In this document: positions 24,009 through 33,741 of the stretch, in pieces
How positions within the stretch are numbered: position 1 is the stretch's first letter
Layout: every line of letters begins with the position of its first letter
From: Salinivirga cyanobacteriivorans
GTDB taxonomy: Bacteria > Bacteroidota > Bacteroidia > Bacteroidales > Salinivirgaceae
Length of the DNA: 64,000 nucleotides
Reading direction: 5' to 3'
NCBI RefSeq assembly: GCF_001443605.1
Contig: NZ_CP013118.1
Span: 1,561,501-1,625,500 of the forward strand
Program-made: the position numbers and the translations under genes
Notes under the pieces: generated by a model
The model's database searches: none
What the model saw: only the letters and a program-made list of their open reading frames with translations
What the model was told of the DNA's origin: nothing

Positions 24009-24156
24009 TTTGCAGATGTAAAATCCCCTATTTTGATCAGATACCGGCAAGCTGTGGAATGATAGCAGTGTATGCATAAGAAGCAAGCGCAAGGAAACTC
24101 CTCACTCAAACGCTCGATCAAATTCATACTGGCCGGCATAGCATCGCTCCGTGATG
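24009..24156 (+). repeat. 148-bp direct repeat, right copy
   Basis: Partner of 22202-22349 (about 95% identical). It lies just upstream of the toxin-antitoxin operator, as the left copy lies just upstream of the protease operon. The spacing of the two copies is 1,807 bases. The 212 bases after it hold only short hairpins (for example AAGGATAT-C-ATATCCTT at 24204-24220). Confidence 0.85.
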
Positions 24157-24368
24157 CAAACAGCAGAGGGCTTGGGAGTTGTTGGGGAGGGGGAAAAGAA
24201 ACAAGGATATCATATCCTTCACTTGCAATCTGATATTGCAAAGTTATTCATATAAATTGCATCTATCTTTGAACTAATACTATTTCAGCAAATTCTAAAA
24301 ACATATATTGATAAATTTAGCTATATGAAAATGATAGCGACTTTTACAAGATTAAAAATAGAAGTATA

Positions 24369-26345
24369 TTATTTCACTGGTATACCTAAACCCTTTAGGT
24401 ATTTGAACGTTGAGTCATAATACTCAGGTTTTCGTGTGTGATCATCTATGTTCCCTTCTGGAATAACTATTATCATACCTTGTCTTGCTCGTGTCAATAA
24501 TACCCTATAAGCATTTATTAAATATTTTTTTCTATCTTCTTTATGGATGTTTTGCCATTTAGACCCTACAAAAGAAAATGTTTTCCAACCATCCGTTGAG
24601 TATCTTAAATCTCCATCCCAAGCAATGCAAGCCCAATCTAACTCAAGGCCTTGAACATGAATTCAGTAGCTACATCCTCTATATAAAACGAGGATCTTAC
24701 ATCTTCTTTATCATTTAAAAACAAATGAACCGGATTCATAGGAGATTTCACATCAATTGCAAATGGCTTCAATCTTTGTGCTTGTGACGATACGACGATA
24801 CCATACCTTTCACTACCCCTGGCCTTCTTCTTAAGCCATTCTTTAGCCTTTATTAAGTCTCTAGTGAGGACAATAGGATATTTATCTTTTAGTTTCAAAT
24901 AGGTTTCTTTAGCTTTTGCTTGATTCATATCCAGCACATTTTTAACAAAAAGGGATAAGTTTTCTGCTCTAAATGAGCGCATTGAAACACCAAGATGCAA
25001 TTCAGAATTTAAGCTTACATTAGTCTTCAGTTGCAACTCTGATATGACATTAGCAGCAGAATATTCAGACTCAGTAAGATTAGGCGAAATAAAAACATCC
25101 CAATATGAAAAACGATTCTTGATAGCGTTCAACCATTCAGAAATACCAGCCTCACCTGTATTTATTTCTTGTCCACCTCCAACTAAGCAGACTATAACTG
25201 CCCAATCTTGATGGCGATCAAGACATGATATAAGAAACTCAGGTTCTGAATACTCAAAGTTATGCTGACCTTTTTTTTTGCCTCATGAATTTTACTGTTT
25301 GTTCCCTGCTCCAAGCTCTTTGAGCTTCATCAAATATGGCCACATGGTCATAAGGTGCCTTAGGATCAACCAAATATGCATCTCGATAATGATGAATGTT
25401 TTGAACAAAAGTTTTAACACTTGATTTAGCCTTTCCTTTTGTCAGTTTAATCCCATTAGCCTTTTCATTTTTTATTTTATCTCTTGCTAAAGCTTCTTGA
25501 AGTATCGCTACCAACGGCCCATTACCTGATAAGTATACACTTGCGTTACCATTTATTTCATCAAGATGTGAAGTAGCTACTTTTAACCCAACCAATGTCT
25601 TTCCAGCTCCAGGAACTCCAGTAACAAAACAAATTATTTTTCGCTTTTCCTGTTTTGCTGTTGCTATTATTTTTGATATTGTTGATGTAGTTTTAGTTAA
25701 ATTTTTTGCTTCAGCATCACTTCTGGTTATTTCATCTACGGTATGGCTATTATAAAGAGTTAATGCTGCTTCAACAATTGTTGGAGTTGGATAGTAGCGC
25801 CCTTTGGCAAAATGATCTGGATGTAATTCATGAGCATCACCAAAAAATTCTATAGTACGACCAATTACGGTCCGGAACTCTTCTTTATTTACTTTTATTG
25901 GTAACGATAAATTATCCTTATGAGATGTTGTTAATATCTCCACTGATGAATATTTGGCTTCAGTCGCAACCAAAATTGGAACCAAAAAAGCCTTATGGCT
26001 TGGTTCGTGAAAATTTTTGAGGTCTAGTGCATAATCCCATACTTGCTCCAAGTTTGAGCGATTGTAATTATGCTCTCCTACTTTAAACTTAATAACAAAT
26101 ACAACCCCATGAATGATTGCAAGAACGTCAACTCTCTTGCCCATTCTCGGTATTGAGAATTCAAAAAATATAGTTCCTTCAATATTTTCAAAAGCATCTC
26201 TCAAAATTGATATTTGAACCTCCCATGACTTATTCTGAGCCAATGTGGAATCATATTGATTGGCTAAAGAAATTTCGCCAATAATCTCTTCAGTGTTTTT
26301 TGTAAGGAAAGCTTGAATACTATCTTTAAAATAATAATTCAGCAT
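24369..26345 (-). pseudogene. DUF2075 (Schlafen-group-like) DNA/RNA helicase gene with two frameshifts
   Basis: The first segment (26345 to about 25270) has an N-terminal nuclease-like part (KRVDVLAIIHGVVFVIKFKV), Walker A FVTGVPGAGKTLVGLKVA and Walker B VAIFDEAQRAWSREQ. After MRQKK the frame is lost at a run of nine A where eight would continue into [20 protein letters not shown] and [16 protein letters not shown]. The frame is lost again near 24650, where one base is missing before [18 protein letters not shown]. The end INAYRVLLTRARQGMIIVIP with its helicase arginine stops at 24369. All parts of a DUF2075 protein are present, so inactivation is recent, or the indels are sequencing errors. 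DUF2075 proteins are often found in defence neighbourhoods. Confidence 0.82.
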
Positions 26346-26624
26346 GAAAGTTTCACTTAAGTTCTATCGTATAACCTGTATCTATAACCATGCGCATGAA
26401 TGAACTTACGAACCAGAATTTCGGGTTTAGTATTTTTTCCTATAATTCTGGACATGTTGTAGCTTCTGGTTTTTCTATCATGCACATCCACCATTTAAGT
26501 TATACTTAAAATAAAATATAGTGCTAAAAGTAATCATTCACCCAGAAATAACAAAGAATAGCAATATATTTTTATAATCTCTGAAGCATCAGTTTGTATG
26601 TCCTTTGCAAACTAGAAACTGGCC
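26346..26624. other. Gene-free spacer
   Basis: I see no ORF, repeat or RNA in these 279 bases; with the following terminator they separate the helicase pseudogene from the peptidase gene by 351 bases. Confidence 0.5.
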
Positions 26625-26660
26625 AAAAAAAGCGACCGATACCCTGCATCAGTCGCTTTT
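26625..26660 (-). terminator. Rho-independent terminator of the M28 peptidase gene
   Basis: On the minus strand AAAAGCGAC / GTCGCTTTT closes over about 16 bases and ends in a run of T, 37 bases after the peptidase stop. Confidence 0.82.
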
Positions 26661-26696
26661 GAGTTTATTTTGAGCGGTTTGCGCTTTTTTGGTGCG

Positions 26697-29251
26697 CTAG
26701 TGTGCTGTGATGTGCAATTTTTTCAGGGTATGGTGTTCGGTTGTGTTGATTTTCAACAGGTACATGCCCGGCTTCAGGTGGGCGGTGGCAACCTGGCCCG
26801 TGGGCTGATTCACCTTTGTGGTGGCGACTACCCGGCCTGCCAGGTCGTAAATTGTAACCGACTCTATGGTTGCAGCGGCTGTGTACCGGATGTTTTGGCC
26901 CTGTGGTAGTGGATTGGGATATACCGACACGGTGCGGTTTTGTAATTCGCCTGTACCTATTGGGTCGTAAGTTACACTCACCTCATTCGATTGCCCGGAT
27001 TCGCCCTCAGCATAGGTGGCTGAAATGTAATAGGTGTAGGTTTGCCCGTCGGTTAAATTCTGAATGTCGTCATAGGTAGTTTCATCAATATTTGAAATGT
27101 TATGTACTTGCGCATCGTCGCGATAAATGTTGTAAGCCACAAAACCGGAATCGCTCACCGGGTTCCACTCCAGGTGGATATGATCTTCAATAGCTTCTCC
27201 TGTAAGATTTTGAGGTATTTCGAGCACACTGGTTTGTTCGGCTGCAATAATTTTCACATTGTCTACAGCATTGTACCAGGCCCAGGTGTCGTTGTCGTCG
27301 TAATAAAAGGCCAGTTGGGCGGTTGCAGTAAGTGCCGCTTCGGGCAATTCTATATTGTGCGTGGTAAACCCGCTTGTGGAGCTGAGTGCTTCAAGCGTTA
27401 TCCAGGCATCGCCGGGTGAGGTGCGGTACACCACGCTAAATTCATCGCTGCTATAATCGCGCCAACCATAATCAAACTCCAAATATGCCACCGAATAAAT
27501 GGACAGGTCAATTTCGGGCGAAATGGCATAATCTACCACGTGCGTTCCGGAACCTACATCGTCGGAATCGGTGCTGAGGTAATTGGTATTGTTGCCACTC
27601 AGGTTAACCGGTACGCCCCAGCGCCAGCCGGTATTGTCATCTTTTATGGTCCAGCCCTGTGTGCCATCTTCAAAATCCCAGAAATGGGTTTGCATGAGGC
27701 CCATGGTAACCGAAACCGTATTGCTTGGGTTCGATTCTCCGCCATTCTCACCGGTGTAAGCAGCTGTTACATAGTAATTGTAGGTAACACCGTTTTGAAT
27801 TGTATTGTCCACATAAACCGTATCGTCAATATTATTGATAGTAGCTATTATTTCATCGTTGCGGTACACATGGTATGCCTCAAAATTGGTTGTACCGTCG
27901 ACGGGCGTACTCCAGTTAAGGTCAACATTGTTTTCATTTTGCACCAACGCCAGCTCCATGGGTGGATAAAGACCATTGAACAGTTCTGCTGCGGTAGCTA
28001 CAAATGCCACGCCGGCCTGGGTAAACTTTTGTGCCAGTGTGGGATTGTTCACAGATGGCCCGATCAAATCATTGTCGGAATGGATATGCGGGCTGTAATT
28101 TTCTGAATCTTCAAAGGGGAAAATGCCCATAAACCCATTATTGTTGAATGATGTGTGATCGGAGTCACCGCCAATTAAGGTGCCTTCATTTACTGCAAAA
28201 TCAGTTACATACAAACCCACAACAGTTTCATACAGGTCAACCAGTGGTTGAGCAGATGAAGGGGCCATCATGTCGGTATGGTAGTCGCTGCCTTCTTGCA
28301 GGTAGCCGATCATATCAAGGTTCAGGTAGCCTACGATATCCATTCCTGCGTCAGCGGCATTTCCGGCCCACTCGCCACTACCTACCAGGCCAATCTCTTC
28401 TGCCGACCAGGCACAATAAATTATGGTGTAATTGAAAAGCTTCTGACTCAGGATGCGCGCAATTTCAATCACGCCTGCAGTACCGGAAGCATTATCATCT
28501 GCACCGGGGGCATCTTCGTCATAACTGGTAGAATCGAAATGGCCGCCCACAACGATATACTTATTGGGATAAACGGCGCCCAGCTGGGTGGCAATCACAT
28601 TTTGGCACCATCTGCTCCGGCATAAAGCACTTCTGTCGACAGGCCATATCTTTCAAACTGTGCCTGAATCCAATCCTGGGCTTCGATGGCTTCGAGAGAG
28701 TTATATTCACGCGTACCGTAATCTTCCATGTGCTGAATATCGGCCATAATGCTGTCGGCCTGTACGGCAGCCACCATATTTTCGATGGTGGTATCTGCAG
28801 TCCGCAGATCGTAATTGAATTGCTGCATTTGGGGTAAACGCACCGGGTGCTGCTGAATTTTCACCAGACCACCATGCAGAGCAACATTCAGCTGATTTAT
28901 TGCTTCGGTAGTGGACTTCACTATGGCAATTTGATCATCTTGATAAACCATGTTGAATTGGTTGGCTATTTTTTCAATATATCCGTCAGCTTCTTTCAAA
29001 GGAAGCCACACAAGATAGTAGTCTTCGTGATTTCCCCAGGCATTTTTTTCAACCAGTTGCTTCGTATATTTTTCACCCACATCACCACTTGCAATACAAA
29101 AAACATCGTTATAGTAGTGTACAGCCACATTTTCAGTCTCAACAAGTGTAGAGAGCTTTTTAGTGTTGTCCAGGTGGACCTTGTAAAGATTTTGTGAAAA
29201 TGCATTGATAACCAATGCAATTAAAAAGAAAGTAAATACTAATTTTCTCAT
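26697..29251 (-). pseudogene. Secreted M28 aminopeptidase with Fn3 domains and T9SS type A tail, one frameshift
   Basis: The start is the ATG at 29251 (signal MRKLVFTFFLIALVINAFSQ). The first 218 residues are followed by a frame loss at 28598: AGADGAK is followed by ATG TGA, whereas one extra A in the AAAA run would read KNVIATQLGAVYPNKYIVVG. The second part has the M28 zinc-ligand motifs VGGHFDS, APGADDNASGTAG, WSAEEIGLVGS, LNLDMIGY and DHTSFNNNGF. Two fibronectin III-like domains flank a MAM/immune-inhibitor-like domain (FWDFEDGTQGW), and the type A sorting tail (VYPNPLPQGQ to LKPGMYLLKI) closes it. The whole would have about 850 residues. Everything except one base is intact. Confidence 0.85.
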
Positions 29252-29411
29252 AGCTTTTTTGTTTGGATTTAAGAAATTTTTGAACTCGCTTCGAACCAGC
29301 GCCTGTCGCAGCACAACCGGTTTACATACAGCAATTTCAGGGATTCAAGATATGAAAATCCTTTATTATTACAAAGTTTTGGATGGTAAAAACCAGTTAT
29401 CTGCAGAACTA

Positions 29412-30102
29412 GCTGAAGCCGCGTGTAAGTTAGCTAGTTTGTTTATATTGTTTATCGCCTGACAGGCATGCATGGCTTTTAGTCTCGTAAAATTTGAAAC
29501 ACGGATTAAGTGGTTAAATCCAATAAAAAATATACGAAGTAGAATAATTTCAGCGTATGTAGCGCTATGCGCTGGTGCCAGAAATATCATAGATAAACGG
29601 ATTAAGACGGATGCCGTTTTAGGTTTTATTCGCGATAATCCGTCTATCAACGATATCGAATCTTAAGTACTGAATTAGGTATGTGTTTAGCAAAAAATTG
29701 AAAAGAAAACACAAGCCATAAATAAATCAATCAGTTTAATCCGTGTTCTATTTTAATCGGTACGTTTTCAATAGTACCTGAATGATTCCCGTATCTACAC
29801 TGGCGCCGATAATTGTGTCCCGTTTACAATTTATGAAACATCGCGGCGAGTCTGTTTTGGGAACCAAAACACCCGGCTGAAGCCGGGTGCAAGTTAGCTA
29901 GTTTGTTTATGTTGTTTATCGCCTGACAGGCAGGAATGGCTTTTAGTCTCGTAAAATTTGGAACACGGATTAAGTGGTTAAATCCAATAAAAAATATACG
30001 AAGTAGAATAATTTCAGCGTATGTAGCGCTATGCGCTGGTGCCAGAAATATCATAGATAAACGGATTAAGACCGATACCGTTTTAGGTTTTATTCGCGAT
30101 TA
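29412..30102 (+). repeat. 464-bp repeat, copies 1 and 2 (left block)
   Basis: The marker AACACGGATT (written here with its flanks) occurs at 29498 and 29962, exactly 464 bases apart. Copy 1 is complete; copy 2 is cut at about 30102, after TTTTATTCGCGAT, ahead of the Tricorn protease gene. Each unit carries the hairpin CACCCGGC/GCCGGGTG and inverted TAATCCG words. Short ORFs inside it appear on both strands in every copy and are not taken as genes. Confidence 0.9.
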
Positions 30103-30233
30103 CCTGTTGCCAACAATAATTATTCTTAAATGTAGATTCAATATTTGCGTGACCACAAAACCTGGTTTACATTAATCTCTGTACTTATTCGGACAGTTTT
30201 CATTATAGGTCAAAAACAAGTTTGATATTTTCC

Positions 30234-30241
30234 TACCTTTG
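30234..30241 (+). promoter_or_regulatory. Promoter -7 element for the Tricorn-type protease
   Basis: TACCTTTG fits TAnnTTTG, 26 bases before the ATG at 30268. The unique spacer between the truncated repeat and the gene (30103-30267) therefore holds the promoter. Confidence 0.55.
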
Positions 30242-30267
30242 AAAACCCGTTAGATTGTTTCTGAATA

Positions 30268-33200
30268 ATGAAAAACACAAATAAAATGAGAGCTATATTT
30301 TTACTTATCACACTGACTCTGAGCCAATTAGCCAATACAAACACAGACTGGATGCGTTATGCGTCTATTTCGCCCGACGGAAAACAAATTGTTTTTACAT
30401 ATAAAGGCGACCTCTACCTGGTTTCGGCAAATGGCGGCGATGCCAAACCATTGACTTTCCACAAAGCACACGACTACGAAGCGGTATGGAGTCACGACGG
30501 CTCTAAAATTTGCTTTGCTTCGAATCGCTACGGCAATTTTGATTTGTTTATAATAGATACCAATGGTGGCCAGGCCAAACGACTTACTTTTCACTCTACA
30601 GATGAAGTGCCCTACTCTTTTTCGCACGATGACAAACACATTTTTTTTGGTGCGCAGCGCCTCGATGCAGCCAGTCACAGACAATACCCCACCAGTTCGC
30701 AGCCCGAACTCTACAAAGTGGCCGCTGCAGGCAGTAATGTAAAACAGATCTGGACCATTCCTGCTCAGGATGTACAAATAAGCAGCAACGGCAGCACAAT
30801 GCTTTATCATGATAAAAAAGGCGGCGAAGACAAATTCCGCAAACACCACAAATCTTCTATCACACGGGATATTTGGAAATACGATGCAAGCACGCAAAAA
30901 CACACAAAACTTACCACTTTTCGAGGCGAGGACCGAAACCCGGTATTTGCGCAGGACGAAAATGAATTTTATTTCCTCAGTGAGCGCAATGGATCGTTCA
31001 ATGTACACAGTATGAATATTGAAAATTCCGGTGAAGTAAAACAGGTCACAAACTTTATTCCTCATCCGGTGCGTTACCTGAGCATATCCAAAAATGGGAC
31101 ACTCTGCTTCACATACAACGGTTCCATTTACACAAAAACAGGTGATGCAGCCCCTGAAAAAATCAACATAAATATTCGCACAGAAGCCAAAGAAAATCCT
31201 TTGCAACTGGTAAATGTGCAGGGAAATATAAGCGAAATGGCTATTTCACCCAATGGCAAAGAGGTTGCATACATTGTGCGTGGCGAAATATTTGTTTCTT
31301 CGGTAAAAGGTGAAATGCACAAAAGAATTACCGAAACACCTGCCCGGGAGAGATTTGTGAGTTTCTCGCCCGATGGCGAACATATTCTTTATGCCAGCGA
31401 GCGCAATGCCAAATGGAGTATTTATCAGGCATCGAAAAAAAACAGCGATGAACCGTACTTTTTTGCATCAACATTAATAAAAGAAGAGGCGCTGATTGAA
31501 AAGGAAAACAATAATTACCAACCAAAATATGCACCTGACGGGGAAAAAATTGCCTTTATTGAAAACCGGCGCACACTAAAAATCTTAAACCTGAAAGATA
31601 AAACCACCAAAACACTGCTCGACAAAGATAAACTATTGTACATGAGCGAAGGTGACCAGTATTTCACCTGGAGTCCCGACAGCAAATGGCTGCTGGCAGA
31701 ATACTCTCCGGTTCTGGCCAATACCGAAGTCTTGCTGGTTTCAACAGAACACCAGGACTCAATCGTCAACCTAACGCAAAGCGGATATGGCGATTATAAT
31801 CCCAAATGGGTTAATGGCGGCAAACAAATTCTCTGGTTCAGCGATCGGCACGGATTGCGCTCTTATGCCAACAGCGGTTCACGCCAATTGGATGCCTATG
31901 CCATGTTTCTTACAGAAGCCTCATGGGACAGGTTCAACCTGAGCAAAGATGAATATGCGTTGCTCAAAGAAATTGAGGAAAAGAAAAAAGAAGACAACGA
32001 AAAAGAGAAAAAACGCATAAAGAAAAAATACAAAGAAGATAAGGCCGATAGCCTCACCGTAAAATTTGATTGGAATGGATTGCGCGATCGTAAAAAACGC
32101 CTTACCATACACTCCTCGAAACTCGGCGATGCTGTTTTATCGAAAGACGGACAAAAACTATTTTACCTGACACGCTTCGAGGAAAATATGGACCTCTGGC
32201 AAACCAACTTACGCACCAAAGAGACTCAAATGCTGATTGAACTGGGCGTAAGATATGGAAGCCTGAAATGGGACAAAAAAATGGAAACACTCTTCTTACT
32301 GGCGGATGGAAAGGTTTATACCATCGACCCCGAAAAGGAGCGTAAGAAAAAAGTATCACTCGGAGGTGAAATGATGCTCGATGTAGTTGCCGAACGCCAG
32401 CAAATGTTCGATCATGTTTGGGAACGCAACAAAGGCATGTTCTACATTTCTGATTATCACGGTGCCGACTGGGAAATGCTGCGAAAAAACTACGAGCCCA
32501 AACTCCAATCGATTGGCAACGATTTCGAATTTGTTGAACTACTTTCTGAAATGCTCGGAGAACTCAACGTATCGCACAGCGGTGCCAGATACCGTTATAA
32601 AGCGCCCGATAGAGACCAAACCGCTGCGCTGGGCATTTTTATGGATTACAACTTTGACGGGCCCGGAATCAAAATTGCAGAAATCATAAAAGGCGGACCG
32701 CTTGACAAGCATGACCTGGAGGTTTCTGCGGGTATGGTTATTACAAAGTTAGACGGAAAAACAATTGACAACAAAACCGATAACGCAAAATATCTGAATC
32801 GAAAAGCTGGTAAATACACAGCTTTAACCCTACTCGATCAGTCGAGCGGCAAAGAAAAAAACATTACGGTTAAACCCATTTCCCGCTCAAAAGAAAAACG
32901 ACTTATGTACGAGCGCTGGGTACGTAAAAACGAAGAAGAAGTTGCCAAACTTAGCAACGGAAAACTAGCCTATGTACATATTCCCGGCATGAGCGATGGC
33001 CCGTACCGCAATACATACGAAAAAGTAATGGGCAAATATTACGAATGCGACGGCCTCATTGTAGACACCCGCTTCAACGGTGGTGGCGACCTGGTAGGCG
33101 ACTTGAGCATGTTCCTCACCGGTGAAAACTTCATGCAGTATGCCATTGAAGATCGCACAGTAGGATACGAACCGGCATTTCGCTGGACAAAACCTTCGGT

Positions 33201-33513
33201 TGCGATAGTAAACGAAGCCAATTACAGCGACGGACATTGTTTTTCGTGTATGTACAAAGATCTGGGCATTGGCAAACTCATTGGCATGCCGGTTCCGGGC
33301 ACATGTAGTTTTGCAGGATGGGAAATGTTGCAAAATGGCAAGGTGCTCTGGGGATCCATTCCGGTAAGCGCCAAAAATAAAGCCGGCGAATGGCTTGAAA
33401 ACAATGAAACCATGCCCGATGTACAGGTGAAAAACATGCCCGGCAAAATCGACAAGGGAATAGACCAACAATTGGAGCGCGCCGTAGAAGAATTGCTAAA
33501 GGTTACGAAATAG
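30268..33513 (+). CDS. Tricorn-type S41 serine protease (beta-propeller, PDZ, S41)
   Basis: Tricorn-like proteases degrade peptides, often downstream of larger proteases. After a signal-like segment (MRAIFLLITLTLSQLANTNT) come PD40/TolB-like propeller blades (ASISPDGKQIVFTYKGDLYL, WSHDGSKICFASNRYGNFDL, FSPDGEHILYASERNAKWSI). A charged Lys/Glu helix lies near 570-600, a Tricorn C1-like region near 700-780, and a PDZ domain near 790-870 (GGPLDKHDLEVSAGMVITKL). The S41 core follows with LIVDTRFNGGGDL, the nucleophile region NEANYSDGHCFS and GMPVPGTCSFAGW. The 1081-residue length is normal. The gene is intact between two blocks of the 464-bp repeat. Confidence 0.92.
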   Translation: MKNTNKMRAIFLLITLTLSQLANTNTDWMRYASISPDGKQIVFTYKGDLYLVSANGGDAKPLTFHKAHDYEAVWSHDGSKICFASNRYGNFDLFIIDTNGGQAKRLTFHSTDEVPYSFSHDDKHIFFGAQRLDAASHRQYPTSSQPELYKVAAAGSNVKQIWTIPAQDVQISSNGSTMLYHDKKGGEDKFRKHHKSSITRDIWKYDASTQKHTKLTTFRGEDRNPVFAQDENEFYFLSERNGSFNVHSMNIENSGEVKQVTNFIPHPVRYLSISKNGTLCFTYNGSIYTKTGDAAPEKININIRTEAKENPLQLVNVQGNISEMAISPNGKEVAYIVRGEIFVSSVKGEMHKRITETPARERFVSFSPDGEHILYASERNAKWSIYQASKKNSDEPYFFASTLIKEEALIEKENNNYQPKYAPDGEKIAFIENRRTLKILNLKDKTTKTLLDKDKLLYMSEGDQYFTWSPDSKWLLAEYSPVLANTEVLLVSTEHQDSIVNLTQSGYGDYNPKWVNGGKQILWFSDRHGLRSYANSGSRQLDAYAMFLTEASWDRFNLSKDEYALLKEIEEKKKEDNEKEKKRIKKKYKEDKADSLTVKFDWNGLRDRKKRLTIHSSKLGDAVLSKDGQKLFYLTRFEENMDLWQTNLRTKETQMLIELGVRYGSLKWDKKMETLFLLADGKVYTIDPEKERKKKVSLGGEMMLDVVAERQQMFDHVWERNKGMFYISDYHGADWEMLRKNYEPKLQSIGNDFEFVELLSEMLGELNVSHSGARYRYKAPDRDQTAALGIFMDYNFDGPGIKIAEIIKGGPLDKHDLEVSAGMVITKLDGKTIDNKTDNAKYLNRKAGKYTALTLLDQSSGKEKNITVKPISRSKEKRLMYERWVRKNEEEVAKLSNGKLAYVHIPGMSDGPYRNTYEKVMGKYYECDGLIVDTRFNGGGDLVGDLSMFLTGENFMQYAIEDRTVGYEPAFRWTKPSVAIVNEANYSDGHCFSCMYKDLGIGKLIGMPVPGTCSFAGWEMLQNGKVLWGSIPVSAKNKAGEWLENNETMPDVQVKNMPGKIDKGIDQQLERAVEELLKVTK

Positions 33514-33741
33514 CTTAAAATTTAGCTATAAACATCACCGCAACGGGTAGGTGATTAATAAACAGGCTTTCCAATCGGTGATCTGCAGAATGTTATAATA
33601 GTATTGGACTCCTCCGGAGTCCTTGTATACCTTTTTCACATAAAATCTACAAATATGTAAACCCTCCGGGTTTAAGAAATGCACCAAACTGGCGCCGATT
33701 TAACTTCGCTAAGGTTGACTGCGTGAACTCGAGTAAATTGG
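33514..33741. other. Spacer between the Tricorn gene and the right repeat block
   Basis: No gene is seen. Two short palindromes occur: GGACTCCTCCGGAGTCC near 33606 and AACCCTCCGGGTTT near 33659. They resemble the ACCCCTCCGGGGT hairpin behind rpe and may be one family of small intergenic hairpins. A degenerate repeat edge (TGGCGCCGATTTAAC) precedes copy 3. Confidence 0.5.

Noticed and set aside
22202-24156. The 148-bp repeats as integron attC sites
   Set aside because: No RYYYAAC/GTTRRRY core boxes were found at the hairpin ends and there is no integron integrase in the window; the cassette-like layout alone is not enough.
25265-25280. Programmed frameshifting at the A9 run of the DUF2075 gene
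   Set aside because: A second unrelated frameshift near 24650 would still break the product, so decay or sequence error is more likely.
27720-27745. A tRNA-like GGGTTCGATTC motif
   Set aside because: It lies inside the M28 peptidase reading frame and no acceptor, D or anticodon arm can be built around it.
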